Below, piece by piece: positions 1-6,130 of a stretch of DNA of 11,223 nucleotides; position 1 is the stretch's first letter; the number at the start of each line of letters is the position of its first letter. This DNA is from CAZAKZ01 sp964485695. GTDB taxonomy: Bacteria; Planctomycetota; JAFGQW01. The notes beneath the pieces were generated by a model. The model did not search any database. It saw only the letters and a list, made by a program, of their open reading frames with translations, and was not told the origin of the DNA. A program made the position numbers and the translations under genes. The stretch lies in NCBI GenBank assembly GCA_964485695.1, contig CAZAKZ010000163.1:1-11223 (forward strand), written 5' to 3'.

Positions 1-2480
1 CGCTCCAGCTGCATGGCATCGGGACGTACCTGGAGGAGGAGGTTCGCCTCCACGGGCTTCGATCCGCTCCTTTCGCCGGCATCGAGCACCTTCTTCAGGT
101 GGTCCTCGGTGGTGGTGATGTGCAGCATGCCCCCGTGCACGGCATAGAAGAGACGGAAGTGGAGGGTGCGCATTACCGACATCTTGAGCACCCGGATGGT
201 ATGGCCCTCGTGTTCGAACCCGTACGAGCTGAGATCCATGTCGACATCCCCCTTCAAATCGAGGACCGCCAGGATGCGGTCCAGCTTCTCGAGGAATGCC
301 TCGGCCTCTTTCTCCTCCCGCACCCCCACGGACACCCGGAGGGGATGAAAGAGGGAAAATGCCAGGAATATGTACGCTGCCATCTCGGGATTCCGCCTCC
401 CGAAGTCCGGCAGGATCTCACGCAACAGGAAGCCGGCGTCGAAGTCCACCAGCGGACGGATGTCCATTGCGTGGATTTCGAGGGAGTCCCCGAGTATGGA
501 GAGGAAGTCGATGGTCTCGAGGCCGAGCTCTTTCTGGAGCCCTTCGTTGAGCTCGTCCTGCATCTCCCTGAGGAAGGGCAGCTTCTCCAGGGGCGGTGCA
601 TCCCGGCCCACCTTCAGGCCCAGGGAGACAATCTCGTCCTGGAGAGGATGGGTCGCCAGGGCAACGGCCTTGCCGCCGAACACCGTCTGGAGCATGTCGT
701 AGACGGAGTTCTGGATCAGCGGTAGAATGCACACCTCGATGCGCCGTGTCTTGTCCGACCTGATCCTGAGGCCGATGGGATCGAAGTAGGTGCGCCAGTA
801 CCGCTCGTACTGGGCCACGAATTCTTGATACGCCTTGGCTTCCTGGTCGGAGACCGCTTTCACCTCGTTCTCCAGGTTGGGGCGGAAGAAACCCAGCCGG
901 CCGTAGGTCCGGCTCAGCGCGGAGAAGGTGCTGGCCACGAGGTCGAGGTCCCGGAAGCCGGACGATTTGCCGGGGTGGTACTTCCCCTCGATGAGGTCCA
1001 GCACCTCCCGGGGCGTTTCGGGTTCGACTTCCTTGAGGTCCATGTAAAGCGCCTTCAACTCCGCAATGATTTTTCGAGCTGCCCCCTGCCTCCTCTCGAC
1101 ACCAGCACGATTGGTACCGGGAAAAGAATTCCAGAGGCTGTTTTCGACTCTGATCCGGTACCAGTCCCAGCTGGAAAGGTCCAGGGATTCGTCCATGTCC
1201 TTCACCAGGTTCCAGGCGCGGCCTTCCAGGAAGACCTCGATACGCTTTTTCTGGTCTGCGGTCAGTGCAGTCCGGTCGAAGTCGCGGAACACCTCTTCCA
1301 CGCTTTTGGGCAGCCTGCCGTGGAGCTGGTAGAACAGGATGACGTACCGCTCTAGGGCGGCGATGCGCATCGCTTCCGCCATCCTGCGCGCCTCCTTGAT
1401 GCGAAGCTCGGGGCCCACCAGGTGCCGGATGAAGGCATCCGAGAGGTAGAGGAAACCGTCCTCGGCCCCTTTCTCCGCGGGGTAGATGGATCGCATGTAC
1501 CGGAAGTCGTGCTGATCGTGGAGGGAGGGGCACTCCCCCTGGTGGGTGGCAATCACCCGCTCCAGGGCTCTTCTCGAGGTGGAGATCACGACCCGGTCTT
1601 CGGCCAGGTGAACGAGCCAGGCGTTCACGGTACGGTCCGGGGTGACAAGGCCGTGAACCGTGAGGCCTCGAATCGTCTCCTCCCGCGTCTCGGCGCCGTG
1701 GGTCACCTCGAAGTACTTCCGGTAGAGCCCGATGCTCATCTTGAATACGGTGGGGCTCTTCAGCTTGTAAATCAGGGTGACGTCCGCGCCTTCCCGGAGG
1801 AAGGGATCGGATCCGACCACCGCCATCTCGTCGATGACGGCGTCGTAGAATTTCCGGGCCTTCTTCGTGACGCGAAGCGCGAGCTGCGTCAGCACCTTTT
1901 CTTTCACGTGGAAGTCCACCGAGGTGGGGGCGTACCGCCTGAGCACCAGGCCGCCCACCTCGTCCAGGTAGTCGGCGAAGTCGAGGCAGGCTGCCATAGA
2001 CCGGAAGGTGGCGTAGTAGAAGTCGTGCGGTACGATCTTCGCGAGGCCGGAGGCCTTCCACTGCCGCCCTTCGAGCATCTTCTCGAAGGGATGGGAAGGA
2101 GGCGACGGCGGCTTCAGGGTGGAGACATCCACGGCCCCCCGGCCCGGCCGGAGCGCGATGAGGCGGTCCAGCTGAAGCGACTCCCGGATGGCGAGACCGC
2201 CCGAGAGGAGGGAATAGACATCCACCTCGGTGCGGGTGTCCGTGAACCGGAATCTCTGGCGGCCAGGCGGGGGCCTGTATCCCTCGGGGGTGATCCCGAA
2301 GCCTCTGCGCAGGATTTCGAGGGCGTGGGTGGTGTACTTCAGGTGGTCCCCGCCCAACTTCCGGATTGTATCCAGCTGCCGGGCCAGTTCCCTTGCCCTG
2401 GAAGTGAAGTCTTCCTGCGCAGGCAGGAGGAATGCGGCCATTGCGAGGTACACGGGGATGAGCAGGGCTGTTCTATTCAT
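1..2480 (-). CDS. Large secreted protein of unknown function, DUF3352-like layout (3' end outside window)
   Basis: The frame is open for 826 codons without a stop and runs off the left edge, so the C-terminus is missing. The ATG start follows an AGGAAA ribosome site 6 nt upstream. Residues 1-22 (MNRTALLIPVYLAMAAFLLPAQ) form a signal peptide, so the product is exported. Around residues 240-307 there is a beta-rich stretch followed by 'NAWLVHLAEDRVVISTSR' and a helix. A similar order recurs near residues 700-798 ('LFYAVHGGMLHITTTEDH' plus helix), suggesting two copies of one fold. A distinctive stretch near residues 560-585 reads 'YWRTYFDPIGLRIR' and later 'RRIEVCILPLIQNSVYDML'. The pattern of a displayed strand, 'VVIS-S..AL..V' and 'FLYLSDAF' recalls DUF3352-type proteins, but I cannot confirm the family and assign no function. 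Long open frames exist on the opposite strand, but only this one has a signal peptide, a ribosome site and natural protein composition. Confidence 0.88.
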   Translation of the reverse strand, partial: MNRTALLIPVYLAMAAFLLPAQEDFTSRARELARQLDTIRKLGGDHLKYTTHALEILRRGFGITPEGYRPPPGRQRFRFTDTRTEVDVYSLLSGGLAIRESLQLDRLIALRPGRGAVDVSTLKPPSPPSHPFEKMLEGRQWKASGLAKIVPHDFYYATFRSMAACLDFADYLDEVGGLVLRRYAPTSVDFHVKEKVLTQLALRVTKKARKFYDAVIDEMAVVGSDPFLREGADVTLIYKLKSPTVFKMSIGLYRKYFEVTHGAETREETIRGLTVHGLVTPDRTVNAWLVHLAEDRVVISTSRRALERVIATHQGECPSLHDQHDFRYMRSIYPAEKGAEDGFLYLSDAFIRHLVGPELRIKEARRMAEAMRIAALERYVILFYQLHGRLPKSVEEVFRDFDRTALTADQKKRIEVFLEGRAWNLVKDMDESLDLSSWDWYRIRVENSLWNSFPGTNRAGVERRQGAARKIIAELKALYMDLKEVEPETPREVLDLIEGKYHPGKSSGFRDLDLVASTFSALSRTYGRLGFFRPNLENEVKAVSDQEAKAYQEFVAQYERYWRTYFDPIGLRIRSDKTRRIEVCILPLIQNSVYDMLQTVFGGKAVALATHPLQDEIVSLGLKVGRDAPPLEKLPFLREMQDELNEGLQKELGLETIDFLSILGDSLEIHAMDIRPLVDFDAGFLLREILPDFGRRNPEMAAYIFLAFSLFHPLRVSVGVREEKEAEAFLEKLDRILAVLDLKGDVDMDLSSYGFEHEGHTIRVLKMSVMRTLHFRLFYAVHGGMLHITTTEDHLKKVLDAGERSGSKPVEANLLLQVRPDAMQLE

Positions 2481-2556
2481 CGGCGGTTTCCTGATCGGAG
2501 ACCTTGCAGAAGGGATAACAGGGTACGTGTTAGCGGGGCAACACCATCCGGACTTT

Positions 2557-2574
2557 CTTCCGGGATCCCGGAAG
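2557..2574. repeat. 18-bp perfect palindrome
   Basis: CTTCCGGGATCCCGGAAG equals its own reverse complement. It lies 77 bp upstream of the start of the large secreted gene, just upstream of the weak promoter candidate. It could be an operator for a dimeric regulator or a 7-bp hairpin with a GATC loop. No T run follows on either strand. Confidence 0.6.
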
Positions 2575-2592
2575 CGGTCTTGAATCGTGTCC

Positions 2593-2613
2593 ATCCGGGC
2601 AGAATACCCGGAT
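2593..2613. repeat. Inverted repeat ATCCGGG-N7-CCCGGAT
   Basis: Two perfect 7-bp arms are separated by a 7-nt loop (cagaata). Its CCGGG core is shared with the palindrome 18 bp away, so the two may be related sites or hairpins. The role is unknown. Confidence 0.55.
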
Positions 2614-2746
2614 CCCAGTCAGGCATCAATGATTTCGCAGGTCTATCCAGGGAAGGTAGGCAGGATTATCACGGCAGGACAGCGGCGCCGGCGAAGGGTG
2701 CCTGCTGAAATGTGGCGAGATCCAGGGAAGGGATCCGGTTCTTCCG

Positions 2747-3088
2747 TCACGGGCACCCTTCGGACTGACGGAGGTAGTTCTTCTCCCACCGCCACGTCTT
2801 GTCACTCATGGCCAGGTATTGATTTTCCATCCAGAACGCCCAGTCGTCGCTTCTCGGAAAGGCGCCGGACGAATTCTCGATGAAATCCCTGGCATTGGCT
2901 GTCCCGTTCCGGCCGGGTTCCGGTCCGGAAAGGACCCGGATCATATCCGGTCCGCATCGGTCGATGTGCAAGGAGAGAAATCTAAACGACTCGACGATGG
3001 CGAAGTAGCCCCAGCCCCACCTCCTCCGCGACAGCAATCCGCCGACCTCTCCGCATCCGGTACAATGAAAGTGGAAGTCCTGTTTCAC
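2747..3088 (-). CDS. Small Cys/Trp-containing protein of unknown function
   Basis: This 113-aa protein is not recognised. I start it at GTG 3088 because a perfect AGGAGG lies 6 nt upstream; an in-frame ATG at 3151 would add 21 residues of unlikely composition and has no good ribosome site. It has no signal peptide or membrane helix, so it is probably cytosolic. The N-terminus carries 'HFHCTGCG' (H6, H8, C9, C12); further cysteines are C45 and C112. This could be a small metal site, although four evenly placed cysteines of a zinc ribbon are not seen. The C-terminal third is rich in Trp and Tyr ('DDWAFWMENQYLAM', 'KTWRWEKNY'). It lies 65 nt after the TPR gene on the same strand and is probably co-transcribed with it. 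Confidence 0.62.
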   Translation of the reverse strand: MKQDFHFHCTGCGEVGGLLSRRRWGWGYFAIVESFRFLSLHIDRCGPDMIRVLSGPEPGRNGTANARDFIENSSGAFPRSDDWAFWMENQYLAMSDKTWRWEKNYLRQSEGCP

Positions 3089-3094
3089 GGCGTC

Positions 3095-3100
3095 CCTCCT
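3095..3100 (-). promoter_or_regulatory. Perfect Shine-Dalgarno AGGAGG deciding a GTG start
   Basis: On the minus strand AGGAGG is followed by 6 nt (GACGCC) and GTG. This is the strongest ribosome site in the left arm and sets the start of the 113-aa gene at 3088 rather than at the upstream ATG. Confidence 0.7.
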
Positions 3101-3153
3101 GATCGGCTTGTTTGAGCCCTGGGTGTTACCCGGCCGTGTAGGTGTCTTCATGG

Positions 3154-3978
3154 TTATTGCCGCTTCTTGAGGAAGTAGTCGAGAACCCCGACGGTCTTCC
3201 GGACGTTCTGGACCAGTTTCTCGGGTACGTTGTTGGCTTTGGCGCGGGCGAGAAACGCCTGGTAGCGTTTCCTCGCCTTCTCAAGCAGCTTCACGTTTCC
3301 GTACGAGCCGCGATCGGAAGAGACGCTGAGAGCGGCCCATCGCTGCAGGGCGTAGACGCCGGGGGTGGGGTCGGTCTCCGGCAAGAACCGGATCGCTTTC
3401 TCGTAGCTCTCGATGGCCCCGTTGGGGTCGTCCAGGGCCTCGGAGAAGTGTCCCTTGAAGAAATGCACCTCCCAGTTCTTCTTGTGCTGCTTTGCGAGGC
3501 GACCGAGACGGGCCACGGCTTTTTTTGCGTTTCCGCTGCGCCCGTCTACCCGGGCCGCCAGGATCTGGTGTCGGAGGTAGATCGCGGATTTCTTCTGACC
3601 CTTCAATTTCGGGAGCACCTTCTCGAGGTCCTTCCTGGCTCCGCGCACGTCTCCCTGCTGCAGCTTCGCCTCGGCCCTGCGCACGGCCACCTGCGGCCGG
3701 CCGGACTGCATCTGGTCGGCGAACGCCAGGCGCTCGAGCGCTTTCTCCGGCTTGCCGGCACCCAGGTGGATCAACGCATGGAGATAGGCGGCGTTGAAAC
3801 GCTCCTTCCGGGGCCTGGACGCGTCTTGCTGCAGCTTCGTCAGGGCCGCAGAGACGTCTTCCCCCTTCCGGTGCTTTACCCAGATCTCAGAAAAAGTCCC
3901 GGGAGCAACACCGACCTGGGCCGGAGTCCAGGCGGCCGTGACCGCCATCACCAGGACTGGAAGAATGAAACGCTGCAT
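3154..3978 (-). CDS. Secreted TPR-type helical repeat protein
   Basis: This 274-aa protein begins with a signal peptide (residues 1-21, ending WTPAQ). The ribosome site GGAGG lies 7 nt before the ATG. The rest is helical with TPR-like A/L/G/A/Y spacing: about residues 60-90 ('FNAAYLHALIHLGAGKPEKALERL'-type helix pair), 97-122, 132-165 and 168-200 ('GHFSEALDDPNGAIESYEKAI', a clear TPR signature). TPR domains bind peptides or proteins, so this is likely an exported scaffold or assembly protein rather than an enzyme; no catalytic motif is visible. It lies 65 nt downstream of the CNCHMC peptide gene, behind an intercistronic hairpin, and 65 nt upstream of the 113-aa gene. A scaffold that handles the peptide is possible but is only inference from adjacency. 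Confidence 0.85.
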   Translation of the reverse strand: MQRFILPVLVMAVTAAWTPAQVGVAPGTFSEIWVKHRKGEDVSAALTKLQQDASRPRKERFNAAYLHALIHLGAGKPEKALERLAFADQMQSGRPQVAVRRAEAKLQQGDVRGARKDLEKVLPKLKGQKKSAIYLRHQILAARVDGRSGNAKKAVARLGRLAKQHKKNWEVHFFKGHFSEALDDPNGAIESYEKAIRFLPETDPTPGVYALQRWAALSVSSDRGSYGNVKLLEKARKRYQAFLARAKANNVPEKLVQNVRKTVGVLDYFLKKRQ

Positions 3979-3998
3979 GGATTTTCCTCCAGGAAGAA

Positions 3999-4034
3999 AC
4001 GGGCGGAGGACGTCAGGAGACGCCCCCCGCCCGT
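3999..4034 (-). terminator. Intercistronic hairpin, candidate partial terminator or attenuator
   Basis: Between the peptide stop and the TPR start, arms ACGGGCGG and CCGCCCGT pair perfectly. Inside them GG pairs with CC between two A-C mismatches, and CGTC pairs with GACG around a 4-nt loop. This gives a stem of about 16 positions. On the minus strand the stem is followed by TTCTTCCT and then the ribosome site of the TPR gene. The tail is too short for a strong intrinsic terminator, so partial termination or protection of the peptide mRNA 3' end seems more likely. Confidence 0.55.
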
Positions 4035-4043
4035 CGATTCCGG

Positions 4044-4244
4044 TCAGACCAGAAACTCACCTTCATCCACATTCACGAGGGTGAGCGCGCTGACCACCTC
4101 GAAGCCTGTTTGGGTCGCGGCGCGGGCAACGGGGCACATGTGGCAGTTGCACCGCACTGCGGGACCGTCATCCTCTCCCGGCGTTGCGCTGAGCGGCAGG
4201 GCGACGAGGCACAGAAATACGACGAAAATTGACAAGAGCTTCAT
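4044..4244 (-). CDS. Small exported peptide with CNCHMC cluster
   Basis: This 66-aa product starts at ATG 4244, 6 nt after GGAGG. An upstream in-frame start at 4325 would bury the signal peptide and lacks a ribosome site. Residues 1-20 (MKLLSIFVVFLCLVALPLSA) are a signal peptide, leaving a mature peptide of about 46 residues: an acidic start (TPGEDDG), then C32-N-C34-H35-M-C37-P, then a hydrophobic C-terminus ending DEGEFLV. Three cysteines, a histidine and a methionine within six residues suggest metal binding or thiol chemistry outside the cytosol. It is not a haem site, because CxxCH is absent. It is the first gene of the leftward run and is divergent from the ECF sigma factor. I do not recognise a family; a modified-peptide precursor or a metal-binding peptide are both possible. 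Confidence 0.72.
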   Translation of the reverse strand: MKLLSIFVVFLCLVALPLSATPGEDDGPAVRCNCHMCPVARAATQTGFEVVSALTLVNVDEGEFLV

Positions 4245-4303
4245 AGTCCGCCTCCGTTGAATCGAATCAGAAGAAACCGATCGTGCTTCGGCCCACTGGA
4301 CCT

Positions 4304-4323
4304 CTCCCGGGAGGAAAATCCTC
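4304..4323. promoter_or_regulatory. Overlapping palindromes in the divergent intergenic region
   Basis: CTCCCGGGAG (4304-4313) is a perfect palindrome, and GAGGA-AAA-TCCTC (4311-4323) is an overlapping inverted repeat. They sit mid-way between the divergent peptide and sigma factor starts, where an operator controlling both would be expected. I see no confident -35/-10 pair on either strand in 4245-4380 and no clear GGAAC/GTC-type ECF promoter. Confidence 0.35.
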
Positions 4324-4380
4324 AAAAATAATCAATTCCTTTGGGGCGTTCCTGGTTATGTTGGGTCTATCAGGAGAAAT

Positions 4381-4965
4381 GTGACCCACAGGCCCCCGAA
4401 CGGAGACCTCTTGAACGAAGCGACGGTGAAGCTGCTCCTCAACCGCATTGCCGGCGGGGACGCGGAGGCCGTGAAGGAACTCTTCCGGTGCACGCAGAGG
4501 CCCCTCCTGCGCCTGTTCTACCGGTTGAGCCGTTGCCCCGACGTGTCGGAAGACCTGCTCCAGGGCACATTTCTCCGGCTGTGGTCCTACCGCGGCACCT
4601 ACCAGGGGCAGAGCGCACGGAGCTACATCTACCGGGTCGCATACAACGAATGGCGGAGCAGCCATACCCGTGAGAAGCGACTGGCCGCCGTGAAGGACGA
4701 ATACGCGTATCGTCTCGACCCGAAGGAGGTGCCCACCCCGGAATCGAATCTGGAATCCAGTGAAATGCTCCATCGCGTCCGCATGGCGGTGGCGTCCTTG
4801 CCCGAGCCGCAGCGCGAGGCTTTCCTCCTCCACAGAGTCGAGGGCCTCAGCTGTCGCGAGATCTCGATCACCCTGGGAACGTCCAGGAAGACCATAGAAT
4901 CCCGCCTGCGTCTGGCCATTCAGAAGTTGACCAGCAAGCTTGGAGTGAAGGGAAGTCCCGGATGA
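4381..4965 (+). CDS. ECF-type RNA polymerase sigma factor
   Basis: This 194-aa protein has the sigma70 group IV (ECF) layout. Region 2 covers about residues 20-95 ('ELFRCTQRPLLRLFYRLS', 'DVSEDLLQGTFLRLW', 'ARSYIYRVAYNEWRS'). A short linker with 'PTPESNLESSE' follows, then region 4 at about 130-185 ('LPEPQREAFLLHRVEGLSCREISITLG', 'TIESRLRLAIQKL') containing the -35-binding helix-turn-helix. It would redirect RNA polymerase to a regulon that the anti-sigma factor controls. The start is GTG 4381 with AGGAG only 4 nt upstream. TTG 4411, with GGAG 5 nt upstream, is an alternative start that would remove ten poorly conserved residues. The last codons overlap the next gene by ATGA, indicating translational coupling. 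Confidence 0.95.
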   Translation: MTHRPPNGDLLNEATVKLLLNRIAGGDAEAVKELFRCTQRPLLRLFYRLSRCPDVSEDLLQGTFLRLWSYRGTYQGQSARSYIYRVAYNEWRSSHTREKRLAAVKDEYAYRLDPKEVPTPESNLESSEMLHRVRMAVASLPEPQREAFLLHRVEGLSCREISITLGTSRKTIESRLRLAIQKLTSKLGVKGSPG

Positions 4966-6032
4966 GTTGCGACGAATTCGAACTGAAGATGGCGGATTAC
5001 GTCACGCGCCGCCTCGATCCGGAGGAAATGGCAGACGTGGAAACACACCTCGATCAATGCTCCGGATGCCGCAGCTACCGGGATCGCATCCACGGTCTGT
5101 ATGCCCTGGACCTGGATGAAACGGTCGTCCTCGGGGACCCGCGGTACCCGGACCTCCCGGGAAGCCGGCCGAGACGGACCCGGTACTGGTGGGCGGCGGC
5201 CGTGGCTGCCGCCGCTGCGGCCGTCGTCCTCTATGCCCTGCTGGGGCACGGGGGCGGTTCCGGCGAGGATTCCGGGGAAGTCCGGGTCGCACTGGCGCCC
5301 ATCCAGCTGGAGATCCCCGTGGTCCCGGAGCACTACCCCGGACCGGGATGGATCGAGGACCGGACCGAAGCGGCGCGCCTCGCCTCGTATTCGGGCAAGA
5401 CGCTGCTCACGACCTACAGCTATGGACCGTGCCCGCATTGCAAGAGGATGAAAAAGCGGTTCGATTCGCAGCGAGGTATCGAGCTGGTGAAGGATTTCAT
5501 TGCCCACAGGGTGACCTTCGTGGCCACGCCGCCCGACGACCTCAAGCAACACAAGACCGAGATTCCATTGCGATTCAGGATGCCGGCCGTGGTCTTCTCC
5601 ACGAAGGAGAAATCGAGCCGCCCGCTCTTTTCCCTCCCCAGTCTCGACAGGCTCGGTGAACACATCGAGAACTGGTCCCGGGAGCGAAAAGACTCGAAGA
5701 AACCCCTGAACAGCGGGCAGTTCGAGCGTTGCCTGGAGATCCTGCGCGACATCCCTTCCCGCCTCGAGTCGTTCGACTACGAACTACTCCTGGCCGCCCT
5801 CGAGGAGATCATCTCCCTGGAGAAGGACCACCGCAGCCGCTTCGTCCAGGACGCGAAGGCGCTCAGGTCGGCGCTGGAAAAGGCGCTTCGCGTCCAGATC
5901 AAGGAAATCAGCCTGGCCGTGGCCGCGGGCGGCCGCCAGAAGATCGAAGGCCTGGCCCGCGCCCGGTTCCTGCGGCAGAAGCTCGGGGAGAGCGCCCTCG
6001 GCCGTGAGTTGGACCGACAGGTGCCGAATTAA
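4962..6032 (+). CDS. Membrane anti-sigma factor fused to an extracytoplasmic thioredoxin-like domain
   Basis: This 356-aa protein overlaps the ECF sigma gene by 4 nt (ATGA), as cognate anti-sigma factors do. Residues 1-45 are a zinc anti-sigma (ZAS) domain with C3 and H29-x3-C33-x2-C36. Residues 75-95 ('YWWAAAVAAAAAAVVLYALLG') form one membrane helix; the arginines just before it (residues 69-74) place the N-terminus in the cytosol. After a Gly-rich linker, residues 128-240 are thioredoxin-like: 'GKTLLTTYSYGPC' leads into C157-P-H-C160, followed by a Lys-rich helix and a 'RMPAVVF' segment with the expected cis-proline at P208. The remaining 110 residues are charged helices, probably a coiled or TPR-like tail. 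Seen: a ZAS, membrane helix, CPHC thioredoxin order. Inferred: the redox state or a thiol partner outside the membrane controls release of the sigma factor. Proteolytic release, or a thioredoxin fold used only for binding, are alternatives. Confidence 0.92.
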   Translation: MSCDEFELKMADYVTRRLDPEEMADVETHLDQCSGCRSYRDRIHGLYALDLDETVVLGDPRYPDLPGSRPRRTRYWWAAAVAAAAAAVVLYALLGHGGGSGEDSGEVRVALAPIQLEIPVVPEHYPGPGWIEDRTEAARLASYSGKTLLTTYSYGPCPHCKRMKKRFDSQRGIELVKDFIAHRVTFVATPPDDLKQHKTEIPLRFRMPAVVFSTKEKSSRPLFSLPSLDRLGEHIENWSRERKDSKKPLNSGQFERCLEILRDIPSRLESFDYELLLAALEEIISLEKDHRSRFVQDAKALRSALEKALRVQIKEISLAVAAGGRQKIEGLARARFLRQKLGESALGRELDRQVPN

Positions 6033-6130
6033 TGCCGTCTCGCTGCCCTGTCGGGCGGCGGCCCGATCTTCCCTTTCCCTTGCATTCCGGGTAGAGTGAT
6101 CTCCTGTCAAGAACATGGAGATCCCTCACC

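Larger units (their letters stand above)
2481..2746. other. Intergenic region with two inverted repeats and a weak promoter candidate
   Basis: I see no convincing gene in these 266 bases. For the leftward large secreted gene, a weak sigma70-like pair can be drawn on the minus strand: TTGCCC (2541-2536) and TATCCC (2517-2512) with an 18-nt spacer. The -10 match is poor. Two inverted repeats (listed separately) lie just upstream of it. Neither is followed by a T run on the minus strand, so they are not clear terminators for the 113-aa gene. The gap is four times longer than the other gaps in this leftward gene run, so the large gene may have its own promoter. Confidence 0.4.

Noticed and set aside
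418..2061. Long minus-strand frame of 547 codons in another phase
   Set aside because: It overlaps the signal-peptide-bearing large gene on the same strand, is extremely rich in Arg, Gly and Pro, and lacks a ribosome site; it is a GC-driven shadow.
1422..2708. Plus-strand frame of 428 codons
   Set aside because: Antisense to the large secreted gene, with composition typical of a complement frame; no ribosome site or recognisable domain.
4131..4151. Haem c attachment in the CNCHMC peptide
   Set aside because: The required CxxCH is absent; the order is CxCHxC.
3142..4260. Plus-strand frame of 372 codons
   Set aside because: Complement of the TPR and peptide genes, with its own sequence showing no domain; both minus-strand genes have signal peptides and ribosome sites.
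4267..4833. Minus-strand frame of 188 codons
   Set aside because: Antisense to the clear ECF sigma factor.
6069..6097. Sigma70 promoter before the hydrolase (TTCCCT, 17 nt, TAGAGT)
   Set aside because: Both hexamers match the consensus poorly, and a continuous transcript from the ECF pair is just as likely.
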